From: Streptosporangium becharense
GTDB taxonomy: Bacteria; Actinomycetota; Actinomycetes; Streptosporangiales; Streptosporangiaceae
DNA: 64,000 nt
Direction: 5' to 3'
NCBI RefSeq assembly: GCF_014204985.1
Contig: NZ_JACHMP010000001.1
Span: 6,758,001-6,822,000, forward strand
The notes beneath the pieces were generated by a model that did not search any database, was not told where the DNA came from, and saw only the letters and a list, made by a program, of their open reading frames with translations. The translations under genes and the position numbers were made by a program. Numbering within the stretch: the stretch's first letter is position 1; the number at the start of each line of letters is the position of its first letter. Shown piece by piece: positions 15,656-24,584 of this stretch.

Positions 15656-17320
15656 ATGGGAGATCTCGTGATGCACGTCGACAACTTCACCCCCGGCCCC
15701 TCCGCCGCCCCGCGGGGGACGGGCCGGGGAGCCCCGGAGCGGCGGCCCGTCGTCACCGCGAGGGGCGTGACCAAGACGTACGGGCGCACCCGCGCGCTCA
15801 CCGGGGTGGACCTGGAGGTCGGCGCCGGCGAGGTGCTCGGCCTCGTCGGCCACAACGGCGCCGGCAAGAGCACCCTGATGCGTGTCCTCGCCGGACTCGA
15901 AGCCTGCGACGAGGGCACGGTCGCGGTCCGCGGTCAGGAGGTGCCCGACGGGACCGGGCCGCGGGCCGAGGCGTTCCGCGGGGTGCGGATGGCCTACCAG
16001 GAGACGTCGCTCTGCCCCGACCTCACGGTCGCGGAGAACATCTGGGTGTCCTCGCGCCGTAGCCTGCCGCGGCTGAGGTGGCGGCGGGCGGCCGGTGACG
16101 CCGCGCGGCGCCGGCTCGACGAGATGTTCCCCGGGCACGGCGTGACGGCCCGCGACAGGATCGAGGACCTCTCCCTCGCCCAGCGCCAGATGGTGGAGAT
16201 CGTCCGGGCCAGCCTGTGCGACCGGCTCGACCTGCTGATCCTCGACGAGCCCACCGAGTCCCTCGGGCCGGACGCGGCGCGCTCGCTGTACGCCTACGTC
16301 CGCGACCTCACCGCCCGCGGGGTCGCCGTCCTGCTCATCTCGCACCGCATCCGCGAGGTCCTCTCGGTGGCCGACCGCGTCGCCGTCCTGCGGGACGGGG
16401 CCGTCATCGCCGAACGTCCCGCGGCCGGGCTGGGCGAGCACGACGTGCTCACCCTGATGGGCGCCCAGGTCGCCGAGCGGACCGGGGACGAGCGGGCCGT
16501 GGCCGCCGCGGGCGCCTCCGGCGACCGCCCGGTGATGGCGGAGCTGCGCGGGGCCACCGGTCCCGGGCTGCGCGAGGTCTCCGTACGGGTCGGCGCCGGT
16601 GAGGTCGTCGGCCTGGCCGGGCTGGCGGGTCAGGGCCAGCAGGAGGTGCTCGAACGCCTGTGGCGGCCCGCGCGGCGCGACACCAGCGTGCACGGCACCC
16701 GCGCGTACGTGCCGGGCGACCGGCAGCGCTCCGGGGTCCTGCCGCTGTGGAGCGTCGCGGAGAACCTCATCGTGACCGCGATGCGGGGGATCGCCCGCCG
16801 GGGTGTGCGCCGCCCCGCGCAGGAGCGCGCGGCGGTGCGGGACTGGGTCGAGCGCCTGGCGATCCGGGGCGGCCCGGACGCGGCGATGACCGAGCTCAGC
16901 GGCGGCAACCAGCAGAAGGTCATCGTCGCCCGCGCGTTCGCCTCCGCCGCCGACCTCGTCCTGCTCGACGACCCCTTCCGGGGCGTCGACGTGCACACCA
17001 AGACCGACCTCTACCAGCTCATCCGCCAGGAGGCGGCGCGGGGCCGGAGCGTCGTCTGGTATTCCAGCGAGAACGCGGAGATGGTCCACTGCGACCGGGT
17101 CTACGTCCTGCGCGCCGGGCGGGTGGTGGCCGAGCTCACCGGCGAGGAGATCTCCGAGGAACGGATCATCGCCGTCTCGTTCGCCGAGGCCGACGAGGCG
17201 TCCGGTCATGAGGGCGGGACAGCCGGTCGTGACGGCGGGGCGTCCGGTCGTGACGACGGGACAGCCGGTCGTGACGGCGGGACGCCGGGTCGGCGGGACG
17301 GGGTGCCGAGCCGTGGCTGA
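15656..17320 (+). CDS. Sugar ABC transporter ATPase, double nucleotide-binding domain (RbsA/LsrA type)
   Basis: A 554-residue protein with two fused ATPase domains, the CUT2 arrangement. Domain 1 has Walker A GHNGAGKST (residues 65-73), a LSLAQRQM signature and Walker B LLILDEPTE. Domain 2 has the degenerate nucleotide site usual for this family (GLAGQGQQEVLERL in place of Walker A), an intact LSGGNQQK signature and VLLDDPFRGVDVHTK. It energises the two permeases encoded next. ATG 15656 has GGGAGA 5 nt upstream; that ribosome site is itself in a tandem duplication (ACCGGGAGAAGC twice). The C-terminus is an unusual Gly/Asp/Arg-rich tail encoded by 21-bp tandem repeats, absent from typical RbsA. 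It overlaps the next gene by 8 bp. Confidence 0.92.
   Translation: MGDLVMHVDNFTPGPSAAPRGTGRGAPERRPVVTARGVTKTYGRTRALTGVDLEVGAGEVLGLVGHNGAGKSTLMRVLAGLEACDEGTVAVRGQEVPDGTGPRAEAFRGVRMAYQETSLCPDLTVAENIWVSSRRSLPRLRWRRAAGDAARRRLDEMFPGHGVTARDRIEDLSLAQRQMVEIVRASLCDRLDLLILDEPTESLGPDAARSLYAYVRDLTARGVAVLLISHRIREVLSVADRVAVLRDGAVIAERPAAGLGEHDVLTLMGAQVAERTGDERAVAAAGASGDRPVMAELRGATGPGLREVSVRVGAGEVVGLAGLAGQGQQEVLERLWRPARRDTSVHGTRAYVPGDRQRSGVLPLWSVAENLIVTAMRGIARRGVRRPAQERAAVRDWVERLAIRGGPDAAMTELSGGNQQKVIVARAFASAADLVLLDDPFRGVDVHTKTDLYQLIRQEAARGRSVVWYSSENAEMVHCDRVYVLRAGRVVAELTGEEISEERIIAVSFAEADEASGHEGGTAGRDGGASGRDDGTAGRDGGTPGRRDGVPSRG
17202..17298 (+). repeat. 21-bp tandem repeats in the ATPase C-terminal tail
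   Basis: CCGGTC recurs with 21-bp spacing at 17202, 17223, 17244 and 17265, with a decayed fifth unit at 17286. Each unit encodes a seven-residue (S/A)GRDGGT-type repeat, so copy number could change without breaking the frame. Confidence 0.8.
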
Positions 17321-18272
17321 ACTTCTCGCCCCCGCCCTGCCGAGCCGGGCACGGATGCGCCGGACCGCCCCGGCCGTGGTCAGCGCCGCCGCCATGGTCG
17401 CCATGATCATCGTCTGCGCGTCGCTGCAGTCGGACGTCCTGACCGTGGCCGGCCTCTCGCTGGTCCTGTCGGCGACCGTTCCCCTGGTCATCGCGGCCCA
17501 GGCCCAGATGACGCTGATGTCGGTCGGCGACATCGACCTGGGAATCGGCAACTTCGTCGGCCTGGTCACCGTGGTCTCGGCGACCAGCCTGGTGTCGTCC
17601 CCGCTCGTCGGCGGCCTGATCCTCCTCGGGCTCGTCGCCGCATACGCCGTCCTCGGCACCCTCGTCCACCTGCGCCGGGTGCCGTCGCTCATCGCCACGC
17701 TCGGCGCGTCATTCGTCTGGCTCGGCCTGGGCATGTTCATCCTGCCGACCCCCGGCGGGACGACCCCGCAGTGGCTGGCGTCCTTCGGCGCGTGGCAGCC
17801 GGAGGGGTTCCCGGCACCGCTGCTGCCGATCCTCCTCGTCGCCGCGCTGGTCTACCTCCTGACCGTGCGCAGCACCGCCGGCGTCCGGATGCGCGGCCTG
17901 GGCAGCAACCCGGTGGCGCTGGAGCGCGCCGGGCTGCGTCCGCTGGCGGCCCGCGCCGCCGCCTACGCCACCGCCGGCGCGCTCGGCGTGCTGTCCGGTC
18001 TCGTCCTGGCCTCCCAGACCGGCGGCGGGGACGTGTCGTCGGCCTCCGGTTACACCCTCATGACGGTGGCGGCGGTGATCCTCGGCGGCGGGTCCTTCCA
18101 GGGCGGCGGCGCCGTGCCCTGGGGGGTGGCGATCGGCGGCGTGACCCTCGGCCTGGTCAGCGTGGTCCTCAGCCTGCTCGACGTGCCCACCAACATGCAG
18201 TCGGCCGTCCAGGGCGTGATCGTCCTGGCCGTGCTCGCCGGCCGCGTGGTGGTCGGGAAGGTGCTGCGGTGA
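17313..18272 (+). CDS. Sugar ABC transporter permease 1 (RbsC/LsrC type)
   Basis: A 319-residue BPD_transp_2 permease with about nine hydrophobic segments. Family landmarks: MTLMSVGDIDLGIGNFVGL early in the protein, IATLGASFVWLGLG, and the conserved tail VILGGGSFQGGGAVPWGVAIG. GTG 17313 overlaps the end of the ATPase gene by 8 bp (GTGGCTGA), so translation is coupled. It should form a heterodimer with the next permease. Confidence 0.9.
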   Translation: MAELLAPALPSRARMRRTAPAVVSAAAMVAMIIVCASLQSDVLTVAGLSLVLSATVPLVIAAQAQMTLMSVGDIDLGIGNFVGLVTVVSATSLVSSPLVGGLILLGLVAAYAVLGTLVHLRRVPSLIATLGASFVWLGLGMFILPTPGGTTPQWLASFGAWQPEGFPAPLLPILLVAALVYLLTVRSTAGVRMRGLGSNPVALERAGLRPLAARAAAYATAGALGVLSGLVLASQTGGGDVSSASGYTLMTVAAVILGGGSFQGGGAVPWGVAIGGVTLGLVSVVLSLLDVPTNMQSAVQGVIVLAVLAGRVVVGKVLR

Positions 18273-18321
18273 CCTCCCCGGCACGCCCGAAGGCGACGTT
18301 CTCCACGCTCAAGGAGATTCG

Positions 18322-19338
18322 ATGAACAACATCCGTGCGCTCGGCACGCGTCCGTGGCTCTGGAGCTTCGTCGCGGCGGTGCTCGTCTGGCTGACCATCC
18401 TGGCCATCTCCGGTCAGGGCGGCGGCCAGACGGTCTCCCTCGCCCTCTCGCTGGCGCCCTACCTGGTCGTCGTCGGGCTCGGCCAGATGCTCGTCATCAC
18501 CGCGGGGCCCGGCAACATCGACGTCTCCGTCGCGCCGGTGATCTCCCTCGCCGGGTTCGTCTCGGTCGCGGCGGCCGCGTCCACCGGCTCGGCGGTCGCG
18601 GGAGTCGCCGCGGGCGTCGGCGTGGGCCTCGCCGTCGCCGCGGTCAGCACCGTGGCGATCCTCGGCCTGTCCGTCCCGCCGATCATCGCCACGCTGGCTG
18701 CCGGGCTCGTCGCCTCCTCGGCCACGCTCTCGCTGGCCGACGGCTTCGCCGCCGTGCCGGATCCGGGGCTGCGGCAGCTGCTCAACGTGCGACCGGCGGG
18801 CGTGCCGCTCCTCGCGGTGGCCGTCGCGGCCGTGACCGCGCTGGTCATCGCGGTGCTGCGGCGCACGGTCTACGGTCGGTCGCTGATCGCGGTCGGGCAG
18901 AACCGCCGGGCCGCCGAGCGCGCCGGCGTCCCCGTCGCCAGGATCATCGCGACGACGTACCTGGCGAGCGGCGCGCTGGCCGGCCTGACCGGCTCGCTGC
19001 TGGCCGCCTACATCGCACCCTCCGCGGACCTGGGCACCCGCTACCTGCTCGACTCGGTGGCCGTGGTCGTCATCGGCGGGACGCTCATCTCCGGCGGGCG
19101 GGCCGTGCCCGTCGGCGTCTGGGGTGCGGCGCTCTTCTTCATCCTGCTCGACGGCCTGGTCAACCTCGTGGGCTGGAGCACCGCGGCGCAGAACCTCCTC
19201 AAGGGCGGTCTGGTGCTCCTGGTCCTCTTCCTCGCCGGTGGGGGTGGTCGCGCCGCCGACACGCCCCCCCTCTTCAGACGACGGCCGCGTCCGGCGGCCG
19301 CGACCATCACAACCTCAGGAGACGACACCCATGGCTGA
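18322..19338 (+). CDS. Sugar ABC transporter permease 2 (RbsC/LsrD type)
   Basis: A 338-residue BPD_transp_2 permease. It shows the family pattern [31 protein letters not shown] and [28 protein letters not shown] sits 5 nt before ATG 18322. The last bases of the gene overlap the start of the LsrF-like gene by 8 bp. Two different permeases in one CUT2 operon, rather than one homodimeric RbsC, is the arrangement of lsr, xyl-like and erythritol importers. Confidence 0.9.
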   Translation: MNNIRALGTRPWLWSFVAAVLVWLTILAISGQGGGQTVSLALSLAPYLVVVGLGQMLVITAGPGNIDVSVAPVISLAGFVSVAAAASTGSAVAGVAAGVGVGLAVAAVSTVAILGLSVPPIIATLAAGLVASSATLSLADGFAAVPDPGLRQLLNVRPAGVPLLAVAVAAVTALVIAVLRRTVYGRSLIAVGQNRRAAERAGVPVARIIATTYLASGALAGLTGSLLAAYIAPSADLGTRYLLDSVAVVVIGGTLISGGRAVPVGVWGAALFFILLDGLVNLVGWSTAAQNLLKGGLVLLVLFLAGGGGRAADTPPLFRRRPRPAAATITTSGDDTHG

Positions 19339-20209
19339 CACCGACGGTCTGCTCGACGCCCGCGACTTCGGGGCGGCCCCGGCCGTGACGGCCGGAGGCT
19401 TCCACGTCAAGGGCGCCCACGCGCAGGACTGGGGCCTGCAGAACCGCCTCTCGCGCATCTTCAGGCCGGACACCGGCCGGACCGTCATGCTGGCGTTCGA
19501 CCACGGATACTTCGTCGGGCCGATGGCCGGGCTCGAACGCCTGGACGTCAACATCGCCCCGCTGGTGCCCGCCGCAGACGCGATCATGATGACCCGGGGT
19601 GCGCTGCGCACGAGCATCCCCCCGCACAGCGGCGCCGGGATCGTCCTGCGCGCCAGCGGCGGCCCGAGCATCCTGCGCGAGCTGTCGGACGAGCACATCG
19701 CCCTCGACATCGAGGACGCCCTGCGGCTCAACGCCGCGGCCCTGGCCATCCAGGTGTTCATCGGCGGAGAGCACGAGTCGCGGTCGGTGGCGAACCTGGC
19801 CGCCCTCGTCGACGCGGGTCAGCGGCACGGCGTCGCCGTGCTCGGCGTCACCGCGGTCGGCAAGGACATGGTCCGCGACGCCCGGTACTTCCGCCTGGCC
19901 ACCCGGATCAGCGCGGAGATGGGTGCGCACATCGTCAAGACGTACTACGTCGAGGAGGGCTTCGAGACCGTCACCGCGAGCTGCCCGGTGCCGATCATCG
20001 TCGCGGGCGGGAAGAAACTGCCCGAGCTGGACGCCCTGACGATGGCCTACCGCTCCATCCAGGAGGGGGCCGCCGGCGTCGACATGGGCCGCAACATCTT
20101 CCAGAGCGAGAGCCCGGCCGGCATGCTCGCGGCGGTCCGCGCCGTCGTGCACGACGGCGCCAAGCCCGAGGAGGCCCACGAGCTCTTCCGGGAGAGCCTC
20201 GGCCGGTAA
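19331..20209 (+). CDS. LsrF-like class I aldolase/thiolase (DeoC/DhnA superfamily)
   Basis: A 292-residue TIM-barrel enzyme resembling LsrF along its whole length: [67 protein letters not shown] and the closing [12 protein letters not shown]. Lys203 in VKTYY is the Schiff-base position of this family. E. coli LsrF transfers an acetyl group from 3-hydroxy-2,4-pentanedione-5-phosphate to CoA in AI-2 breakdown; relatives are fructose-bisphosphate aldolases. The neighbours (GlpD-like dehydrogenase and FGGY kinase, no LsrG or LsrR) suggest it cleaves a related phosphorylated ketose or diketone. AGGAG precedes ATG 19331 and lies inside the upstream gene. Confidence 0.85.
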   Translation: MADTDGLLDARDFGAAPAVTAGGFHVKGAHAQDWGLQNRLSRIFRPDTGRTVMLAFDHGYFVGPMAGLERLDVNIAPLVPAADAIMMTRGALRTSIPPHSGAGIVLRASGGPSILRELSDEHIALDIEDALRLNAAALAIQVFIGGEHESRSVANLAALVDAGQRHGVAVLGVTAVGKDMVRDARYFRLATRISAEMGAHIVKTYYVEEGFETVTASCPVPIIVAGGKKLPELDALTMAYRSIQEGAAGVDMGRNIFQSESPAGMLAAVRAVVHDGAKPEEAHELFRESLGR

Positions 20210-20235
20210 CGCAGCGTCCTGACCCCTCCTCCGAA

Positions 20236-20274
20236 GGGGGCGGGTTCCGGCGCGAGACCGCCGGGCCCGCCCCC
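20236..20274 (+). terminator. Intercistronic hairpin inside the operon
   Basis: GGGGGCGGG (20236-20244) pairs with CCCGCCCCC (20266-20274), in the 84-bp gap between the LsrF-like and GlpD-like genes. It may attenuate the distal genes or protect upstream mRNA; no promoter is evident after it. Confidence 0.5.
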
Positions 20275-20293
20275 GCCACCTCCGGGAGCTCCC

Positions 20294-21949
20294 ATGCCGC
20301 ACCACCAAGCCGGCCCCGAGGACGTCGACCTCGCCGTCATCGGAGCCGGCGTCAACGGGCTCGCCATCGCCCGGGACGCCGCCGCCCGCGGGCTGCGCGT
20401 CGTCGTCGTCGACCGAGCCGACCTCGGCTCGGGCACGTCGAGCACGTCGAGCCGCCTGATCCACGGCGGCCTGAAGTATCTCGAACGCTACGACTTCAAG
20501 CTCGTGCGGGAATCCATCCGCGAGCGGCACCTTCTCTTCCGCAACGCCCCGCACCTCGTCCACGACTACCCGATGCTCATCCCCTTCTACGCGGGCGACA
20601 GCAGGCCCGGCCCGCTGATCCGCCTCGGCCTGGTGGCGTTCGACGTGCTGGCCGCGGGCCGGCAGCGGGGACGCAGCCGCGGCCTGCCCGCCCGCGCGGT
20701 GGCCCGGCGGTGGCCCGCCCTGTCGACCCGCGGGCTCCGCGGGGCGGTGCTGTTCCGCGACGCGCAGGTGCCGTGGGCCGAACGGCTCTGCGTGGAGCTG
20801 TTCCTCGACGCCCGGCGGCTCGGCGCGCGGGTGCTCACCCACACGACGGTCACCGGGTTGCTGACCGAGGGCGGCCGCGTCGCCGGGATACGGATCGAGG
20901 ACAACCGGTCCGGCGAGCCGGCGGAGATCCGGGCCGCCATGACGGTGAACGCGGCCGGCCCGTGGATCGACAGGATCCTCGACGGGCAGGTGGCCAGCCG
21001 GCGCCTCAACGGCGGCACCAAGGGCAGCCACGTCGTCGTCGACCCGTTCCCCGGAGCACCCGACACCTGCATCTTCTTCGAGGCCGCGGCCGACCACCGG
21101 CCGATCTTCGTCTTCCCCTGGGCCGGCCGGTACGTGCTGGGAAGCACCGACCTGACCTACGAGGGCGACCTCGACGAGGTCGTCGCCAGCGACGCCGAGA
21201 TCGACTACCTGCTCACCGAGACCAACCGGATCTTCCCCGGCGCCGGCCTCACCCCCGGCGACGTGCTGTACAGCGTGGCCGGCATCCGCCCCCTGCCCTA
21301 CACCGAGGGGGTGTCGGACAACGCCAAGATCAGTCGCGGGCACACGGTGCACAGCCACGCCCCCGCCCACGCGGGGCTGCTCACGGTGGTCGGCGGCAAG
21401 CTGACGACCCACCGCGCGCTCGCCGAGGACGTCACCGACGAGGTGCTGCGGCTGCTCGGACGCGGGCCGCGGCGGTGCCTCACCCGTTCCCGGGCGTTCC
21501 CGGGCGCCGACACCGCCGACTGGCCGGCCTTCGCCGAGGACTTCATGCGCTCCTCGCCGCTCACCGCCGCGCAGTCGCGCCGGCTCCTCGACGTCTACGG
21601 TGTACGGGCACGCAGGGTTCTCGACCTCGCCGTCGCCGACCCCGAGCTCGCCGAGGTCGTGCACGAGGAGACCGGCGCGATCGCCGCCGAAGTGGTCGTG
21701 GCGGTACGCGAGGAGGGGGCCGTCACATTGGGTGACATACTGCTGCGACGTATGCTTGTCGGTCTCGGCGCCGACATGGGCCTGGACGCGGCGGCGGCCT
21801 GCGCGGACGTCGCGGTGCGCCACGCCGGCTGGGACGCCGGGCGGGCCCGTGCCGAGCTCGCCGGCTACGAAGCCGAGCTGCGGCGCTTCCGGCCCCGGAT
21901 CCTCGCCGCCTCGGCGACACCCCCCGGCAGTGACAGGAGGGCCTCGTGA
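20294..21949 (+). CDS. FAD-dependent glycerol-3-phosphate dehydrogenase family protein (GlpD/EryB-like)
   Basis: A 551-residue flavoprotein. The dinucleotide-binding motif GAGVNG is at residues 17-22, followed by the GlpD hallmark SSRLIHGGLKYLE, RDAQVPWAERL, VNAAGPWIDRI, the VGGKLTTHRALAEDV motif and a C-terminal DAO_C domain (from about residue 395). GlpD oxidises sn-glycerol 3-phosphate and passes electrons to quinone at the membrane; EryB, a close relative, oxidises erythritol 1-phosphate. Being coupled (4-bp GTGA overlap) to an FGGY kinase gene, it most likely oxidises the kinase product, a polyol phosphate. GAGCTCCC before ATG 20294 is a modest ribosome site. Confidence 0.9.
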   Translation: MPHHQAGPEDVDLAVIGAGVNGLAIARDAAARGLRVVVVDRADLGSGTSSTSSRLIHGGLKYLERYDFKLVRESIRERHLLFRNAPHLVHDYPMLIPFYAGDSRPGPLIRLGLVAFDVLAAGRQRGRSRGLPARAVARRWPALSTRGLRGAVLFRDAQVPWAERLCVELFLDARRLGARVLTHTTVTGLLTEGGRVAGIRIEDNRSGEPAEIRAAMTVNAAGPWIDRILDGQVASRRLNGGTKGSHVVVDPFPGAPDTCIFFEAAADHRPIFVFPWAGRYVLGSTDLTYEGDLDEVVASDAEIDYLLTETNRIFPGAGLTPGDVLYSVAGIRPLPYTEGVSDNAKISRGHTVHSHAPAHAGLLTVVGGKLTTHRALAEDVTDEVLRLLGRGPRRCLTRSRAFPGADTADWPAFAEDFMRSSPLTAAQSRRLLDVYGVRARRVLDLAVADPELAEVVHEETGAIAAEVVVAVREEGAVTLGDILLRRMLVGLGADMGLDAAAACADVAVRHAGWDAGRARAELAGYEAELRRFRPRILAASATPPGSDRRAS

Positions 21950-23481
21950 CAGCCCCGAGCACGTGTTACATCGGCGTCGACATCGGCCTCACGGCCTCCA
22001 AGGCCGCGGCCTTCGACAGCGAGGGACGGGAGCTCGGCGTCGTCCACGCGCGCACACCCCGGACCAGCGTGACCGCGCACCGGCACGACGTCGACATGCC
22101 CGCCCTGGCCGACACGGTCGTCTCGCTGCTCGGCGAGCTCGCCGGGAAGCTGGCCGCCGACGGCTACACGCCGGCCGGCATCGGCGTGGCGGCCCACGGC
22201 AACGGCCTGTACCCGGTCGACGCCTCGCTGCGGCCGGTCGGGCCCGCCATCGCGTCGTCGGACAGCCGGGCCCAGCACATCGTGGACGCCATCCCGGCGG
22301 AGCAGGCCCGGCGGCTGGCCGAGGAGACCGGCTCCATCCCGTGGGCGGCCCAGCCCGCGGTGCTCCTGCGCTGGCTGCACGACACCGAGCCGGAGGCCTA
22401 CCGGGCCACCCGGTGGGCCCTGTCCTGCAAGGACTGGGTCACCTCGCAGCTCACCGGCGTCGCGAGCGCCGATCTCAGCGACGCCAGCGCCTTCGGCCTG
22501 GTGGCGCTGGACACCCGTTCCTACAGCGCGACGGCGCTGGAACTGGTGGGACTGCCGGCCGCGGACCTCGACCGGTTCCCCCCGCTGCGGCGGTCCGGCG
22601 ACGTGGTCGGCGGGCTGACCGCCCGGGTCGCGGCGATCACCGGCCTTCCCGAGGGGCTGCCGGTGATCGCGGGGTGCATGGACTGCGTGGCGGCGACGCT
22701 CGGCGCCGGGGGACGGGACCCCGGAGACGTGACGATCATCGTCGGGACGTGGGCCATCAACGGGGTCGTGGTGCCCGCCCGCACCCCGGCGCCGGAGGTC
22801 ACGCTGAGCGCGCTGATGCCCGACGCCGCCACGATGCTGGCCATGGAGGTCGCGCCGACGTCGGCCGCCAACCTCGAATGGCTGGCGTCCACGGCGGTGC
22901 CGCACGCCCAGGCCGGCGGTGTTCCCGCGGCGGACCTGCTGCGGGAGGCGGCCGGCGTGCCCCCGGGTGCGGACGGCCTGATGTTCCTGCCCTTCGTCAA
23001 CGGAGCCCCCGAACACCCCGCCGCGTCGGGGACCTTCCTCGGCATCTGCGGCATGCACCGGCGCGGGCACCTCACCCGCGCGGTCATCGAGGGCGTCGCC
23101 CAGTACCACCGGGTCCAGCTCGACCGGGTCCTGGCCAGCGGGGCCGACATCGGGGACCGCCCCTGGCGGCTGGCCGGCGGCGGCGCCCGCTCGGAGGTCT
23201 GGGCACAGATCTTCGCCGACGTGCTGGGCCGCCCGGTCCGCCGCCAGCTCACCACCGAGCTGGGTGCGCGCGGGGTCGCCTCACTGCTGCCCGCCGCGCT
23301 CGGCCACGACGTCCGGCCCTGGTCGGTGAGCGACGAGGACGACCTGTGCGTGCGGCCCGGCCCGGACCGGGCCGCCTACCTCCGGCACTCCGAGACCTTC
23401 GACCGGTGCCTGGCCGGCATGGCGTCGGCGTGGTCGGAGATCGAGCGGTACCGCACCAGCGGTCCCGGCACGGACGGGTGA
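21946..23481 (+). CDS. FGGY-family carbohydrate kinase (LyxK/EryA-like)
   Basis: A 511-residue kinase of the FGGY family. It has the N-terminal phosphate loop VDIGLTASKAAAFD, the catalytic base Asp246 in AGCMDCVAATLGAG, the GTWAING turn, and the C-terminal nucleotide-binding LAGGGARSEVWAQIFADVLGRPV. The GTWA and TSAANLEW patterns are those of the L-xylulokinase/erythritol kinase branch. GTG 21946 has AGGAGG 6 nt upstream and overlaps the preceding stop. It should phosphorylate the imported substrate as the first catabolic step; substrate is not determinable from sequence. Confidence 0.9.
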   Translation: MTAPSTCYIGVDIGLTASKAAAFDSEGRELGVVHARTPRTSVTAHRHDVDMPALADTVVSLLGELAGKLAADGYTPAGIGVAAHGNGLYPVDASLRPVGPAIASSDSRAQHIVDAIPAEQARRLAEETGSIPWAAQPAVLLRWLHDTEPEAYRATRWALSCKDWVTSQLTGVASADLSDASAFGLVALDTRSYSATALELVGLPAADLDRFPPLRRSGDVVGGLTARVAAITGLPEGLPVIAGCMDCVAATLGAGGRDPGDVTIIVGTWAINGVVVPARTPAPEVTLSALMPDAATMLAMEVAPTSAANLEWLASTAVPHAQAGGVPAADLLREAAGVPPGADGLMFLPFVNGAPEHPAASGTFLGICGMHRRGHLTRAVIEGVAQYHRVQLDRVLASGADIGDRPWRLAGGGARSEVWAQIFADVLGRPVRRQLTTELGARGVASLLPAALGHDVRPWSVSDEDDLCVRPGPDRAAYLRHSETFDRCLAGMASAWSEIERYRTSGPGTDG

Positions 23482-23517
23482 CACCGGAGCCGTCGGGACG
23501 CACGACCGTCGCGCCGG

Positions 23518-23561
23518 CCCCGCCCGGGGTCCGCCCGATGACGGGCGGACACCGGGCGGGG
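23518..23561. terminator. Bidirectional terminator between convergent operons
   Basis: CCCCGCCCG and TCCGCCCG on the left pair with CGGGCGGA and CGGGCGGGG on the right around an ATGA loop. It separates the kinase gene from the oppositely oriented phosphotransferase gene. Confidence 0.8.
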
Positions 23562-23564
23562 CGG

Positions 23565-24554
23565 TCAGGACGCGGCGGAGAGCAGGTCGAGAGCCTTCGC
23601 CAGGTCGGCGGCGCAGAGGTCGCGGATGAAGGCGTAGTGCTCCTGCGGGTACTGGCGGGGCCCGTGCTCCACCAGCATGATCAGGGAGAGGTAGAGGCGG
23701 TACAGGGCGATCCTGGCGCGGGCCGACGGGGTGAACTCCACGATGCCGCCCGCCTCGCGGTACCCGGCGACGATCTCATCGTCCTCGTTCAGCTCGCCGA
23801 AGATCGTCGGGGTGACGAAGTCGGCCAGCGGGTCGCCCCAGAACGCCCGCTCGTGGTCGATGATCGCCTGGACGCGCGGGCTCGCGCCGCGGGTCAGGAA
23901 GACATTGCCCGGCCAGGCGTCGAAGTGGACCAGGCGCGGCACCGTGACCTCGTCCAGGACGCCCGCGCTCGCCTCGACCACCGCGGAGATCTCCGCCGGC
24001 GGCCGGGGCAGCGTCAGGGCGTACCGGTCCGCGTCGGCCAGGACCGCCCCGACCATCGTCAGGAAGGCGGCCCGCCAGGTGGCGCCGGTCAGACCCGCGT
24101 GCGGGTAGCCGTACACGTCGCCGGTGACCGCGTTCAACCGGGCCAGGTGGCCGCCGAGCTCCCGGCGGAGGGCGTGCCCGTCCGCCTCGTCCACCCGGGC
24201 CTGGTTCCACGGCACCCCGTCGAGCGCCGACAGCACCAGGTAGTCGCCGCCCAGCACCGGATCGTCGAACCCGGCCCACAGCAGCTCGGGCACCGGCACC
24301 CCGGCGGGGCCCGCCAGCCCGTAGACCATGGCCTCGGTGCGCAGCAGGTCGCGCTCGTACCGCAGCTGTTCGAGCTCCGGCGGCGGTGACAGCTTCAGCA
24401 CCACCTCCCGCCCGTCGAGCAGCCGCAGCCGCCAGACGGCGTTGGCGAACCCGTCGGTCAGTTCCGTGGACGCCGCGACCCCGGTGCCCAGGGCACGCCG
24501 CGTCAGCGCGTCGAGCTCGCCGGGTTCGAGCGCGCGCTTGGTCCTGCTGTCCAT
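23565..24554 (-). CDS. APH-fold phosphotransferase
   Basis: A 329-residue protein of the aminoglycoside-phosphotransferase (APH)/choline-kinase fold. Lys54 in VVLKL is the ATP-binding lysine; the catalytic loop is HFDAWPGN (His210, Asp212, Asn217), and IIDHERAFWGDP carries the metal-binding Asp233. The family phosphorylates antibiotics, sugars, amino acids or choline. Lying 30 bp after galM at the tail of the cellobiose operon strand, a sugar kinase role is as plausible as drug resistance. AGGAGG precedes ATG 24554 closely (3 nt). Confidence 0.85.
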   Translation of the reverse strand: MDSRTKRALEPGELDALTRRALGTGVAASTELTDGFANAVWRLRLLDGREVVLKLSPPPELEQLRYERDLLRTEAMVYGLAGPAGVPVPELLWAGFDDPVLGGDYLVLSALDGVPWNQARVDEADGHALRRELGGHLARLNAVTGDVYGYPHAGLTGATWRAAFLTMVGAVLADADRYALTLPRPPAEISAVVEASAGVLDEVTVPRLVHFDAWPGNVFLTRGASPRVQAIIDHERAFWGDPLADFVTPTIFGELNEDDEIVAGYREAGGIVEFTPSARARIALYRLYLSLIMLVEHGPRQYPQEHYAFIRDLCAADLAKALDLLSAAS

Positions 24555-24584
24555 GCTCCTCCTGGTGATCGTCGGTGGGCCGGG

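Noticed and set aside
13485-23481. Reading the sugar operon as a true AI-2 quorum-sensing (lsr) system
   Set aside because: Only the LsrF-like enzyme is specific. LsrG and LsrR are missing, the binding protein does not resemble LsrB, and the dehydrogenase has no role in AI-2 breakdown. Kept as a hybrid of unknown substrate.
23565-24554. Aminoglycoside resistance gene
   Set aside because: The APH fold is shared by sugar and amino-acid kinases; the position after galM in a sugar operon gives no support for resistance.
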